This document shows, piece after piece, positions 36,001 to 47,958 of a stretch of DNA of 64,000 nucleotides (its first letter is position 1; every line of letters begins with the position of its first letter). Origin of the DNA: Inonotus obliquus (lineage: Eukaryota > Basidiomycota > Agaricomycetes > Hymenochaetales > Hymenochaetaceae). The DNA lies in contig JAJHTX010000004.1 in assembly GCA_032164295.1 (NCBI GenBank), positions 1,736,001 to 1,800,000 on the forward strand, read 5' to 3'. The notes beneath the pieces were generated by a model that saw nothing but the letters and a program-made list of their open reading frames with translations, was not told the origin of the DNA and did not search any database. The position numbers were made by a program, and so were the translations under genes.

Positions 36001-39000
36001 TGCACAGGTGATTTTCCGAGCTGAGCTCAAACTTGTGTCTCGCTGACATATTCTCACCGAATAGCACCCGATAGAGTCGAAGTAAGACAAACATAATTAC
36101 ATCCTTTTCTATCTAAAGTGTCAAGTATTAACCTTCTCTATCAGGTTCGTGGGAGGAATGTCAGACGCTCTTAATGCAGAAATTGCGTTAGGAACGGTGA
36201 CAAACGTCGCTGAAGCTGTACAATGGATCGGTTACACTTATCTCTTCGTTCGTTTGCGCAAGAATCCTCGTTATCACGGCAGGTGTGAACTATGTGATTT
36301 AGAGCCGTAGCTCATTCTTGCTACAAAACAGGTATCTCATATGAGGAAGTCATCGATGATCCCCAGCTGGGACGGAAACGCCGCGAACTCGTGGAGAGTA
36401 AGGCTGACCAACTGGCCGAGGCACGCATGATTGTATACGATAAAGAGCACGGCGCATTTGCCAGTACTGACCTGGGTCGGATTGCTGCGAAGTACTACAT
36501 CCGTGCACTGACTATCGTCAGGTTCAATGAATCATTCCGCTCAAAGATGAGTGAGGCGGACATTCTTCACATGTTATGCAAGAGTACCGAAGTGAGTTTA
36601 GGGACTGTCATACGAACGCAATAACAGCTCTGACGGTCAATACAGTTCGACCAGATCCAATTCCGGGAAAACGAAGCTAAGGAGCTTGAAAGCTTCTTAA
36701 AAGACGAAGGCGTTGTACCTTGCGAAGTCAAAGTGAGATAACCTATACTGTTTAGCTCGACAGTAGCTCATCTTTTTCAGGACGGGGCGAACACTAGTCA
36801 AGGAAAAGTAAACATTCTCCTACAGGCCTACATCTCAAGAGTATACCCAGAAGACTTCGCTCTAGTCTCGGACATGTCATACGTCGCTCAGAATGCCGGA
36901 CGCATCATTCGCGCCTTGCTAGAGATTGCCATTAGCAGGAAATGGGCCAATGTGAGCGCCGTGCTAATGTCTCTAAGCAAAGCTGTCGAGAAGCGTCTTT
37001 GGCCATTCGAGCATCCATTCGTTCAACTAGGAGACGTCCTCAAACGAGAGACTATGGGAAACCTGCAACGCTGGGCCGACGACTATACTGTTGGAGAGCT
37101 AGCACAGATGACCGCACGTGAGCTTGGAGAGCTAATCCACATGAATGATGCACACGGAGCAGCGTTACTCAGGGTGGCCAAGGAGTTCCCAGCTCTCGAC
37201 ATATCATATAAACTACGTCCATTGACTTCCGATCTTTTACGTTTGGCCATACGTGCAAAACGCGCATTCGTGTGGACATCGAAAAACAAGGATGGGATTG
37301 AACCGTTCTGGATCTGGGTAGAAGACACGGATAGTGGGGATATCCTGCAACTCTCGCACGTTATATACCGTAACTCAACGGAACACGTTGATATGGATTT
37401 TGTCATCCAGATATCTGATGCAAAAGCAACTACCGGCTTGACCATTAAATACGTCTCGGATAGATGGATGGGCGCCGAAGATGAAGTAGTTGTGGATCTA
37501 AATGATCTAGTCAAGCCCCAACCCTTTGAATCCTTTACTCCGATTCTACCACTACCATTCTTGAATCTAGACACTCTCGGAGACGACATCCTCATATCAG
37601 CATTCAGCGCAAAGCTCCGGAATTTCAACGCTATTCAGACACACAGTTTTTGGAGCGTGTTGAGTTCACAACAAAATGCGTTACTGTGTTCTCCTCCAGG
37701 ATCAGGCAAATCCACTCTTGCACAGATGCTTGTTGCGTAAGTGTTTCACACCGCCCAAAACATTCGCATGGTCCTCATACGATTTCCTTTGATTCCAGAA
37801 AGACGCTCCAAAAGGCCAAACCCGGTACTTGGGTCCTAATCGTCGTACCCAAACGAGGAACCGCAAGGAGTCTCGCATCCGAGATCCGCCAGATTCTCAA
37901 CCCGTTGGGTATCCCAGTCCACGTAGACAACGACGGAACCACATTCTCACACGACAATCGAAAGACTGTCCGTATAATGCAACCTCGAGCTTTACTAAAC
38001 GCCTTGGATTATCCATCCTGGCCGAAAATGATGGAATCCCTTCGACTCGTAGTCTGCGAAGACCTAGAACTTCTCGACGCCGAATACGAATTAGCACTTT
38101 CCCTACTCCTTCATTCGACCCAAGCCCAACCTCAACCGGTACGCTTCGTAGGACTCTCAGTATCCATGATAGACCCTTCCGGGTTATCATCCTGGCTCCG
38201 CGTACCAAACTCATGTCTAACATGTTTCCGACCAAGCGATCGAGAACAAGATGTCCGAACTACAATCCAATCCTTCACCATCCCCCACTCAACAACACTC
38301 TTCAAATCCATGATCAAACCAACCCATTCCGCAATCTCCTCCTCAGGAGACAGCACCTCCTCCTCACTCATCTTCGTCCCATCCAAATCCCACTGCAAAC
38401 CAATCGGAACAGACCTCATCACCCAATGCGCCGTAGATCTCAAAATGCAGGGATATCTACCGTCAACTATTTCTAGTAATAACCTCGAATTATATATCAC
38501 GCGGTTACAAGATCGATCGCTTACGGATTATATAACAAGAGGGATTGGGATTTTTCATGATGGGATAAGTCGATCGGATCGTGCGCTTATTCTGGAGCTT
38601 TACGCGGAAGGTATCATTCGAGTTCTTATCGCACCACGTGAAGCACTCTGGTCTATACCGATGCGGGCGGGCGTTGTAGTAGTAATGGGTACGCAATTCG
38701 TTCGTCTCGACTCGGGCTCGGACACTCCACGAAGGAACGAAAATTCCACCAATCACAATCGACAAATAACAGACTACCCCCTCCCAGAAATCACACACAT
38801 GCAAAGCCTCTCAACACGTCACTCCTCCCCCTCCCAACAAGGAGGCCACTTCCACCTCCTCTGTCAATCCGAAACCCGAGAAACCCTCTCCCGTTTCCTA
38901 AACGAAGGCCTACCACTCGAATCAACCTTACACGAATCCCCCATTTTCACCGAGTGGCTTCGTAGGAAATGGCAAAGTGGCGGTATACCTCGTGAGGATA

Positions 39001-39143
39001 AACAGCAGATGATGGATATTTTGTCTTGGACCTATCTTGCTCGACGTGCGGAAAGCAATCCCGTGTATTACGATATCGTTCCGGGCGATCTGAGCACGTC
39101 GTTGTCGAGGTTAGTCGATCGTATACACGGGGAGGTTGCCTAG
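33015..39143 (+). CDS. SLH1: SLH1/ASCC3-type Ski2-like RNA helicase with decayed second cassette
   Basis: Homologue of the helicase of the RQT/ASC-1 complex, which splits collided ribosomes in ribosome-associated quality control. The start [16 protein letters not shown] and the N-terminal helical region (to about 34320) are typical. Cassette 1 is intact: CAPTGAGKT (34450-34520, split by an intron), DEVH (35018-35029), [44 protein letters not shown] (35899-35928), followed by a full Sec63 domain (36470-37500). Cassette 2 has Walker [10 protein letters not shown], but EDLE replaces DExH (38058-38069) and [12 protein letters not shown] replaces the QxxGRxxRP motif. The protein stops after [17 protein letters not shown], exactly where a second Sec63 domain should begin; none is found downstream. 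A 17-base exon lies at 36065-36081. The first introns (33110-33260) are not resolved. Confidence 0.85.
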
Positions 39144-39318
39144 GGTTGTTGAGCTAGTTGTATCCATGGATTGTTCCAGGCTATCTGGACGCATGGACTT
39201 CACGGGGAGTTTTCTTGCAAGCTCGTAGAATAATACAATAATATCCATAGACACAAACAACACGGTTCTTGTAACAAAACTGTACTCTAACAATCTATAG
39301 AACAAGGACCACATCTAT

Positions 39319-41054
39319 TCACCGTAAGAACTTCTTGAGACCTTGGAGACGCTCAACAGCTTGCTTTAGCGTATCAATATCTTTGCAGAACGAGAAACGG
39401 GCAAATCGCTCTCCGAATGCTGTGTGTTCTGCGCAATAGAACTGAAGAGGTTGTGAGTTGAGAAAATAAGATCGTATAAGTGTGCCCTACCTCGCTGACG
39501 GGTATGGATGACACGCCCAGCTCCATTGCTATGAACCAGCATGCTCTAAGAAGAACAATTCAGCTGCGATCAAGGTATCGGAGGAAGATCTTACCTGAAA
39601 TCCCTGCCTCTCCCCTCAATGCTTTTCGGGAACGGATAGTCATCCTTCCATACCAAACTCGATATATCCTTTGAAACGAATCCTCAGTAACCCATAAACA
39701 TCCCCCTATCTATGACGTACCAAAAGCACGAAATAACTTCCTTCAGGAAGAGTGTACTTGAGGCCAAGCCTGTCAAAACCCTCAGTAAGAACACTCCTAC
39801 GTTCCTCATATTCCTTGTTCTGTGTCTCGAAGAAGTGTCGTTCTTCAGCTTGTTCCAGCCCAGCGGCCGCCGCTTCTTGCAACGGTGAATTGGAGCAGAA
39901 AACTATACGCGTGCAAGCTGCGAGGGTCGGTGCAATGATGTGCTCCGGTCCGATCAAGTAACCTATGCGCCACCCGGTTGCAGCAAATGCCTCTGACAGC
40001 GGCAAAACGATGAATGAATGGTCCAGTTAAGTTATGCTTGGCAAGACTTACTTCCTGCGGAATACACGGAGACCGTACGCTCCCACATACCGGGAAGCGT
40101 CGCGATAGGGATGTGCTCCTTTCCGTCAAAGACAAGACAATCGTACTAGTTTTGGTATTGCTAAGATGAAGCAGAACAGAAACAATAACATTTGAACGTA
40201 CGACTTCATCGGACATCACCATGAGGTTATATTCCTTTGCGATGTCTGCAATTTTCTCGAGTTCTTCTCTCGTAAACACTTTACCAACAGGATTGTGAGG
40301 TGTATTGATGATAATCATTTTGGTCTTTGGGGTACAAGCTCGCCTGCGAGAAGCCGATGTGAGTAGCAGTCCCTAAGAATGCCGTGGATCATCTACCGTA
40401 ATTCGTCAAAGTCAATTTTCCAATCGTTACTCGTTGTGTTTATCATGTCCTCTGGTGGAGGGTGCAGAGGAACATACACCGGTTTTCCGCCATTGAAGAC
40501 CACGGATGGAAGATACTGATCAAAGTATGGCTCGAACATGATTACTTCGTCACCCGGATCCAAGAACGCAGTAAAGACAGAGTATTGGCCTACGTTGAAT
40601 AAGCTACATGCAGGCAATAAGATAGGATCAGCGAAACGGACCTTCATTTGCGCCGCTCGTAACCTGAATTTCCGTTTCCACATCAAGGTCTCTCTTCAGA
40701 AGTTTGTCATAATGTTTCTTCACAGCCTGTCGGAGCCTTATGCGTCCTTTTGGGTGGGAATAGTGGTTGGCAACCGTAGTGTTGAGAGCCTCATCCGCAG
40801 CATCCTTGACCCATTGTGGAGGTGGAAAGTTCATGTAACCTTGACCCAAGTTGATACAATCGGGTGGCAGGTTAGCAGCACTAAAAGTCGGAGGTTGAGT
40901 TATTGTTTTAGTATATGCGCTTGAGATGGACTTACTTGAAGATGGACCAAACATCCTGGACAAGCGCTCGACCTTCCTGCAGACGCGCAGCGAGTTGAAA
41001 GCGGACAGCAGGTTTGATTCCGTTAACGTGACCATTTACGCCGTTAGTGGCCAT
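39319..41054 (-). CDS. kynurenine/glutamine-type aminotransferase (class I PLP enzyme)
   Basis: PLP aminotransferase of the kynurenine-oxoglutarate transaminase / cysteine conjugate beta-lyase group, acting on kynurenine, glutamine or methionine keto acids. The start MATNGVNGHVNGIKPAVRFQ is followed by PDCINLGQGYMNFPPPQWVK, NHYSHPKGRIRLRQAV, VTSGANEG, FLDPGDEVIMFEPYFDQYLP, IIINTPHNPVGKVF, SDEVYDCLVFDGKEH and VYSAGKAFAATGWRIGY; the PLP lysine codon is split by an intron near 39990-40050. It continues IVFCSNSPLQEAAAAGLEQA and ends ARFSFCKDIDTLKQAVERLQ then GLKKFLR. Catalytic residues are complete. An in-frame ATG at 41267 would add 71 residues, the last part Arg/Ser/Leu-rich, which could be a mitochondrial presequence; I chose the shorter start. 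Confidence 0.88.
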
Positions 41055-42248
41055 TGTCCTAGAGAAAGACTTGAAGGATCTCAAGAGGAGTCTATTCAGG
41101 TTGACGGACGCGGGGATTATAAGTGAATGCTGTTGGGAAGGCCGCTGATGATGAACTGAGTGGCGGGCTGGAGCGGGCGAGGGCTTGAGGGTGGACAGGC
41201 AGGGGAGGATGTCACCATTTTGGCGTAACCGCAAATTGATTGGCTCGATGCTCAATATTTTTTCCAAAAGTGGTAATCAAACGTCGATCCTGTCCTTTGC
41301 GGCCGTCGTGACCGACGAGCATTGTGTACGGTCACGCTTTTGTTTTGATTTATCAATTACAAGGAAGACCGAGTCTTTGCTTCAGCGACAGGCTCTTCAA
41401 AGCAAGCATTTTCGTCGAATGCTCTTATCTGAAACGACCATGTGTATTTGATGAACGTCGTTGAAAGAGGCTCGACCTACGGATATACTGTTGCTTGAAG
41501 AAAAGAAAGTGCGAGCTGGCGGCCGCATCTCCGGGGTTGCTTTGGTACTGACGTGGTCAAGATGCTCTGGACTGTGCTGATCTCGTCCTTGTGCTTAGTG
41601 CCGTGTGTATAGCCTCGCCTTATCTTTTGTTCCTCTGCTCGTCGTCTGCCAGTATCAGGAATCAGGTGGAGCAAATATCGGAAGTAGTACCGCCTTTTCT
41701 TGATGACCGTCACAAGTCTGTGGCGTAGTAATAATATGCCTTTGGTGAGTTTTCATCGTTATCCTTGGGAAATCTATTTGACTGTTTATCATTATAATCA
41801 CAGCGGCGTCAATCTCAATGATGTTGACAAGACGACGGGGTCAGCCCAAGCGGCGTCCTTCTGCTGCAGTGGCCAATGTGATTAAGTAATCCGAAATGTT
41901 TATCAAAGATGGACCCTGCTTCCCGACTGTCATCCGGTTCCCCGCCGAAGCATCCCCGACAGGAGCCGTCTGGACGATAGTCGGACGTCGAATGATATTG
42001 CTTCGTCATTACGCGGGGATCAGCTAGTCTGTGCATCCGACTTGTCGTCCATTCTTCCCCACATGGTCCTTAATTGCAATCTATATTTTTGTACAGCGGC
42101 TTTGATCTCCTCCTCCTTGTATGCTGACTGGACACATGTACGGTCTCAGACATAACCGGTATCCAGCCTCCCACACCCCAAGCTTTAAAAACTCGACTTA
42201 ATCTTGTACAATCGTATACCCCCACTCACTTGATATTCCGCTGGAAAG
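41055..42248. other. long intergenic region, divergent promoters
   Basis: About 1.2 kb between the aminotransferase (reverse) and the ferric-reductase-like gene (forward). Short frames on both strands lack coding character. A TATA-like TTTAAAA lies at 42184-42190. Two AGATAA words (reverse strand) occur at 41426-41431 and 41620-41625, which I treat as chance. Confidence 0.5.
42184..42190 (+). promoter_or_regulatory. possible TATA-like element
   Basis: TTTAAAA in otherwise mixed sequence, 59 bases before the start codon of the ferric-reductase-like gene. Position is plausible for a core promoter; nothing else supports it. Confidence 0.35.
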
Positions 42249-44551
42249 ATGGTCCATTCTTCCCCACCATCCATCTTCTCTCGCTCACCAACTCGCGCCC
42301 AGATAGCTCAGAAAGCTGCAAGGGACGAAGACTCTGTCAAGCAGCTATGGTACCTCCTAACAGCCGTAATTGGCTTACTGACAATATTCAACTGGTCGAC
42401 CCGTCTTTACCGTCTTCTCCGTAAGCCCAGACGAACTCAAACAGTAGTCGAGAAGGACGCCGTTGAAGCATCCTCTCCGGGGAAGACTGGAAACGCATCT
42501 CTTCGTCGTCTTCCCCTCGCATTCACTAGCCTCTTCCGAGTTCTCGCATTCAGAACCACAGTACCCATTGGACCCTCATCCGTCATGTCCGTCTCTGAAT
42601 TCGTCTTCATCTTGGCTTATGTCACTGCGTTACTCGTCTGGCTATGGATAAACAGTACGTACGCAAATTCAGCGAGAAAGGCCCGATGTTCAACGCGTTT
42701 TTACATAGCCCATATGGAAGCATTCTATTTCCAGGATCGCTCTGCGCATCTTGCCTCTTGCCAACTTCCCCTGATCGTTGCACTCGCTGGCAAGAACAAT
42801 ATCATTTCATGTAAGACACATATTCTCCTATTTGTCATGTGCTTATGTCGTCTAGTCTTGACCGGTGTCAGTCACGAAAAGCTCAACGTGCTTCACAGAG
42901 CAAGTGCCCGTGCTTGCCTCGTTCTACTGTGGATACATGCGCTTGTTCATGGAATATCAGGGTATATTTATTCTTATTTTTCTATATTTATCAACTTATT
43001 TTTGGTTAGCCTTCCAGAGAAGTTTGATCTCAGTCATGATTGGATGAGGTGGGGCGTTGCCGGTCTTACAGCCTTTTCGCTGGCCACTCTGTTGTCATTT
43101 CGCCCCATCCGTATCAAGTTCTTTGAGTTTTTCCTTGTCTCGCACATTGTCCTTATATTGTAAGCAGCTTAACTCAGTGACGTGTACATTTATTGACGAC
43201 ATTTATAGCATATTCATCCTCGGCGGATTTCTCCACGCCAGATCAACCGGGTAAGTGACTTCTTAATCAAACGGAGCTTTGAGTCTAAACAGTCTCTTCT
43301 AGATATGGTGATTATTTCTGGCCTGCTTTTCTAGTCTGGGGTTTGGACCGTGTCATCCGTGTTGGCAGATTGGTGTGGAACAATCGTATCTGGTCTAGAA
43401 CGTCTCGAGAGGCTCATCATGCATCTATCGAACTTCTTACATCGGATACCGTCAAACTGACTCTCCGCCGGAAGATGAACTGGGCTGCTGGTCAACATGC
43501 GTACATTATCCTTCCTTCCGTCAGCAAAGTCCCCTCGGAGGCGCATCCCTTTACCATAGCCAGTATCCCACATTCTTTAGAAGGGCTGGACGAAAACCCA
43601 GTAAAGGAGGTCGTTTTTCTTATTCGTGCGCAGAATGGGTTCACCGAATTACTTCGTAACCATGCGTCAACGAAGGGGAAACCAAGTTCTGTTCCGGCGT
43701 ATATTGATGGACCATATGGCAGTCCTCCGAATCTGCGAAAGTTTTCCACGTGTGTTCTTATTGCTGGTGGTTCTGGTATTTCCTATACTCTACCCCTTTT
43801 CCTTGATATCATTCGGTGAGGAACCTTGTTTTCGTCCCTGTGCCAATCGCTCATACCTTTGTTTAGGAACGCTCGAAATGGTACGAGTTTATGCCAGCGT
43901 GTACTATTCGTATGGATCGTACGACACTCAGGTAAGTATTCTACTTACCAAAACTAAACTCGATAAACAGCTGATTTGTCCGCCCCTAGACCACATGAAC
44001 TGGATAACAAAACCATTAACCGAAGCTCTCCTCTCCACACCCGCCTGTCTACGAATCGAACCCCGTATCTTCTTCACACGTCCCAAAACCAAGTCTTCCG
44101 ATACACTCGTAACAGAACTCATCGCAAACAACGTAAACAGCACAGACAGCACGGACAGAGACAGAGACGCAGAATTAGGATCCCCGTATTCTTATTCTGG
44201 AAAGTCTTCTGATACGGTTATAACGATGAAGTCGTTAGTTCAGAGTGCTATCAAGATGGAGAATGGACGTCCGGATGTTGAGAGACTTATTGAAGACGTT
44301 GTGTCTGTTTCGACGGGTCCTGTTTCTGTTGACGGTAAGATTCCTCCTCCCCTCTCTGTCTCTTTGAGACATTCCAAATTACTCATCCTCGACTCTATTT
44401 TTTGGGGGTTATTCCAGTGGCAGGCCCATCGTCACTCGCATCAGCAGTCCGAGCAGCTACTTCTTTCGAGAATACGAACCCGATTGATATCCTTAGAGGT
44501 CGGCCGACGGTTACTTTGCACATGGAGACGTTTGGGATGGTTAAGGCGTGA
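42249..44551 (+). CDS. ferric-reductase-like transmembrane flavocytochrome
   Basis: Membrane electron carrier of the FRE/NOX family: moves electrons from NADPH through FAD and two haems to ferric iron (or another acceptor) outside the cell, usually for iron uptake. The N-terminus (MVHSSPPSIFSRSPTR) is cytosolic. Transmembrane helices include LWYLLTAVIGLLTIFNW and FVFILAYVTALLVWLWI. Haem-ligand histidines sit in LHRASARACLVLLWIHALVH and FFLVSHIVLILIFILGGFLH. The FAD motif is HPFTIAS and the nucleotide motif is CVLIAGGSGISYTLPL. The last exon ends VAGPSSLASAVRAA, then IDILRGRPTVTLHMETFGMV and a short tail. Eight or more introns, about 55 bases each. A linker at 44110-44330 is Ser/Asp-rich and specific to this protein. 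Iron control is likely by family but not demonstrated here. Confidence 0.88.
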
Positions 44552-45283
44552 GGCGTAAGCTTTGATAGTGTGACTTTCAATAGAAAGCTTTTTTTCGTTT
44601 TTTTTCCCTTCTGCTCATTGACTTGAGATTTGAGACCTGAGACCTGAGATGTATCCCTACCGATCCCCCCAGCCCGCCCCTGCTCCTACTCCTACAGCCC
44701 AAGACGATTTTTCTTGATGTATCCATTACTTACCGATTCCGATTCCGATAAATAGATAGAATTGTACATACAGTACGTTCCAAGTTTCCAAACTTCCATG
44801 GCTTTTTGAACGGTGAAGGATTGTGGGTCCATATTACAAAACTAAAACCAAACCCAAATAAAGTAAAGATTTACGTTCGTGTCGATCATCTCCCGAGCCA
44901 ACCAAATACTACCATAGAATTGAATTCCCATTGCAAATTGATCCCGAAACGGAAGCAAAAGCTAAAGCACAGTAAACGAGACGATTATGACTCATTGGCC
45001 CATAGGCTCATAGCAAATATCAAGCTTTAAGTATCAAGAAAACCTGGCGGATGACGGATCGTAACTAGTCACGAGTCGCTACTGGTGCTACAGCATCGGA
45101 AAGTCTACGTAAAAAAGGAAAGAAAGAAATCGTAAAGGCATTTGTGTTTTTCCATCCATTCATTCATTATTTTTCGTCTCTTCGTCTCTTTCTTTTTCGT
45201 TTTGAAGATTGAAGATTGAATGAACAATGCACCCAACCCAACCCGACCCCACCCAACTCAACGAGCTCCTCTCTAATCCCAAA
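44552..45283. other. convergent spacer with simple-sequence patches
   Basis: About 730 bases between converging genes. It contains T-runs at 44585-44608, short direct repeats of TGAGACC (44630-44650), repeated GATTCCG and GAAGATT words, and a C-rich patch at 45231-45260. No coding frame is convincing. Confidence 0.5.
45231..45260 (+). repeat. imperfect CCCAA(C) repeat
   Basis: Roughly six imperfect copies of a CCCAAC/CCCGAC unit in tandem. It resembles degenerate telomere-like DNA but is short and lies beside the 3' end of a conserved gene. Confidence 0.45.
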
Positions 45284-47480
45284 CTAGCGATTCAAATCAC
45301 TCCGCGCCCTAATCCCCTCTCCACAATAATAAATCCAAATCGGGAAGGGTATCCCGATAACAACAGCCAACCCCGCCAACAAACTATACCCAGCCCCATT
45401 CCCCAGCGCATCAAACATCTGCTGACCAAATAACGGAAATACAAACCCCATAAGCGATCGGAGAACGGTCGCTGTTGCCATGGCTGATGCTGCGTAGCGG
45501 AAGGAATCGACGAGGTAGAGGGTGATGGGGAGGAATGTACCCATCATTGCGAAACCGAAAATTCCGGCTCCGATTATGGGCATTATCCAGTGTGTGTGGG
45601 CTTGGGCTGACCAGCCGTACCAGCTATTAAGGATAGGATGTCAGTGGAGTGTTGAATTGGTGGAAAGGGAGCTTACAAGAGGCCGACGGGGACGAGGAAG
45701 CTGGGGACGATTAGCGCTGGGATACGCATCTCTGGCTTCCCAACCCCTCCGTTCTTTTTAGAAAGCTTTGATGTAGAAGCATATTATCAATCCATACGTT
45801 CTGAGAATATATCAACTATGCTTACCCTTTGGTAAATCCAATCAGCTACATAAGCACCGTATAAAGTCGACAAACAGAATCCGATTCCTGGTCCTACGTA
45901 AGCCTGAGATTATTCTAGCAACTGCGTCAAATATAACTAGGGAGATGAATACTTACGAGACCAGCGAGACCTAGACTGAATCCATATGATTGCGGGAAGA
46001 GTCGAGGGAACGTCGCGTTCATGAGGTAATAGTATCCGTACGTTCTAGAAAGAATCAATACCATCGTCCTTTGTAACAGATGATATAATCTTACAACCCC
46101 ATATACAAACTCAAAATAAAACAAATGAAACTCTTGAACAACAACGCGAAAGGCCTCGTCATGCTAACCCACATGACCTGAGCGAAATCCTTATGTTGAT
46201 CGAGTAAGATATCGTGTTCGATCGTCTTTTCGCCCGATAGTTTGATTTGCTTCTTAGCGCGTCTTATTTGAATAAGAGGAGCGTACGTTTCCTGTAAGAA
46301 GATTATACCGAATACACCGCCGACACCGGAAGCTATGGCGATGATGATGAAGATCCACTTAAAGCCGATCGTTTGGGCGACGAAACCTCCTGCGACTGGC
46401 CCAACCGAAGGACCCAACAATGGTCCCAGTGTAAATATTGCCATTGCTGTGGCTGAATAAAATCCATTTCAGTCAGCGTCGACTGTACTAGAGCCTAATC
46501 CACATACCACGATCCCGTTCTGAAAATAGATCGCCGATGACACCGGCGCCGATGGCTAATATATCGTGGTGTTAATTATATCGACTTCCTCGGAGAAGAA
46601 AAGGAAAGTGATTTACCTATTGGCGCACTACCTCCGAGACCGGCAAGAAATCTAAATCCGATCAACGCGCCTGACGTTGGAGCGAATGCACAGGCCAAAT
46701 TGAATATGAGAAAGGCTATATTCGACAAGTGTAGTACCTGAAATGTAAATCGAAAAATCAAGGCTCGGCCATGACGTGCCCGGAAATGTAGATGCTCACC
46801 CATCTCCGGCCCGTAACTTCGCTGAGCGGACTTAGGAAGAGGGGGCCGATGGCATAGGCGAGGAGGAAGATCGTTAACGACATGTTCAGCTATTGCAGAG
46901 TGTTGGTTAGCATAGTACGATATGTGGAAGAATGTTGAGTTACAATCGTAGGACTTGAAATGCCATAATGCTCTTGGATCTGATGCAGCAATGGAGTTAG
47001 CGTGGTGCCCAATTCGTAGTAACAAAAGTAGAGTACTCACGCGGGGCAATGCTGGAGCCATCATACTACTCGACACAGGGCTCACAAACGTGTAGAACGA
47101 AACCTAACCTCCTCGCATGAGAAAAAGCATACCGACGGGAAACAAAGACTGAACCAACAACACCAGCCATTCGCCACTTCTTCCAGAACTTCCTATACGT
47201 ACACCATCAATCAATACATTCCTCAACATGAAGTACTTGGAAGGCCTCACCAATTCCTAGGATTTTCAGGGTCGTGTTGCCAATCATGATTAAGCCGTTC
47301 AAGAGCCTCAATCCGTTTATCTTCTGGTATGGCTGATTCTCCTTCACCTTTTCCAAGGTCAATTCCTACTTCCTTCGGTGTCTTTCTATTGGCTTCCAGG
47401 TCTTGTTCAACAACCGTTATACGCGACGAGCGAGACGAGTCAACGCATGTCTTCATAGGCTGAACAGCTTTGTCCGACAT
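45284..47480 (-). CDS. MFS exporter, DHA1 (drug:H+ antiporter) family
   Basis: Twelve-helix proton antiporter of the FLR1/TPO/CYHR group, exporting drugs, polyamines or natural products at the plasma membrane. The start MSDKAVQPMKTCVDSSRSSR begins a hydrophilic tail ending in HDPENPRNW, the usual entry to helix 1. Then SFYTFVSPVSSSMMAPALPQ-like, FLLAYAIGPLFLSPLSEVTG with RRWV (motif A), GFRFLAGLGGSAPIAIGAGV, and the antiporter motif C in LGPLLGPSVGPVAGGFVAQT. The second half has MTRPFALLFKSFICFILSLY, GLTYGYYYLMNATFPRLF, YVADWIYQRLSKKNGG and FAMMGTFLPITLYLVDSFRY, ending GIRARSDLNR. An in-frame ATG at 47519 would add thirteen residues. Introns 45-75 bases. Nothing nearby suggests a biosynthetic cluster, so the substrate is open. 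Confidence 0.9.
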
Positions 47481-47958
47481 TATGAACGAGTCGGTGGAGT
47501 GCTTAGCACTGAGTGGCACCAGAGGAGGTAGAGGAAGGGCATTTTTGCCAGCAGGCTGCCCACGGGATATAAATATAAAGCTGCGGTGAAGGGTTTCTCT
47601 CTTACACTCGTAGGATGAGGTCAGGCCATATTACCGAACGAAGCGGTCTTTTAGTTCCGACATAACTTCTTCTCACACAATCCCATCTACGGGAATACAT
47701 CTTGCCTGTTTCATCCTCTAACCGGCCATTTGCGCAACATTTCAGTCTCAATTTTGCACGGCTGCTTCAACCAGTGAGTATGATCAGTGATAGAATATCC
47801 TATCTAGCACCCACACTATAGAGACTACAGATCAGATTACGAAAAAGAAGCAACGTGAGTAGAGATCGGGATGAACGGACTGTGCTATGCCGAGCTAGCC
47901 GCACAACCTAGCCCTCGTGAATACTCACTTACTTTATAAGAATGTTCCTGCTACTATT
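47481..47958. other. promoter of the DHA1 exporter and PRP5 3' end
   Basis: About 480 bases between two reverse genes. A TATA-like stretch occurs at 47567-47577. The remainder shows no gene. Confidence 0.5.
47567..47577 (-). promoter_or_regulatory. TATA-box-like element of the DHA1 exporter
   Basis: On the reverse strand this reads TTATATTTATA, about 90-100 bases before the start codon of the exporter. TATA boxes are more usual on regulated transport and stress genes than on housekeeping ones. Confidence 0.4.

Noticed and set aside
37083..38500. Several long reverse frames opposite the SLH1-type gene
   Set aside because: They arise from the base bias of the sense exon and are not in frame with one another.
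41426..41625. Two AGATAA words upstream of the ferric-reductase-like gene as iron-responsive GATA sites
   Set aside because: They are 600-800 bases away, lack the extended consensus, and the word is common by chance.
45231..45260. C-rich tandem units as an internal telomere remnant
   Set aside because: Too short and irregular, and flanked by normal conserved genes.
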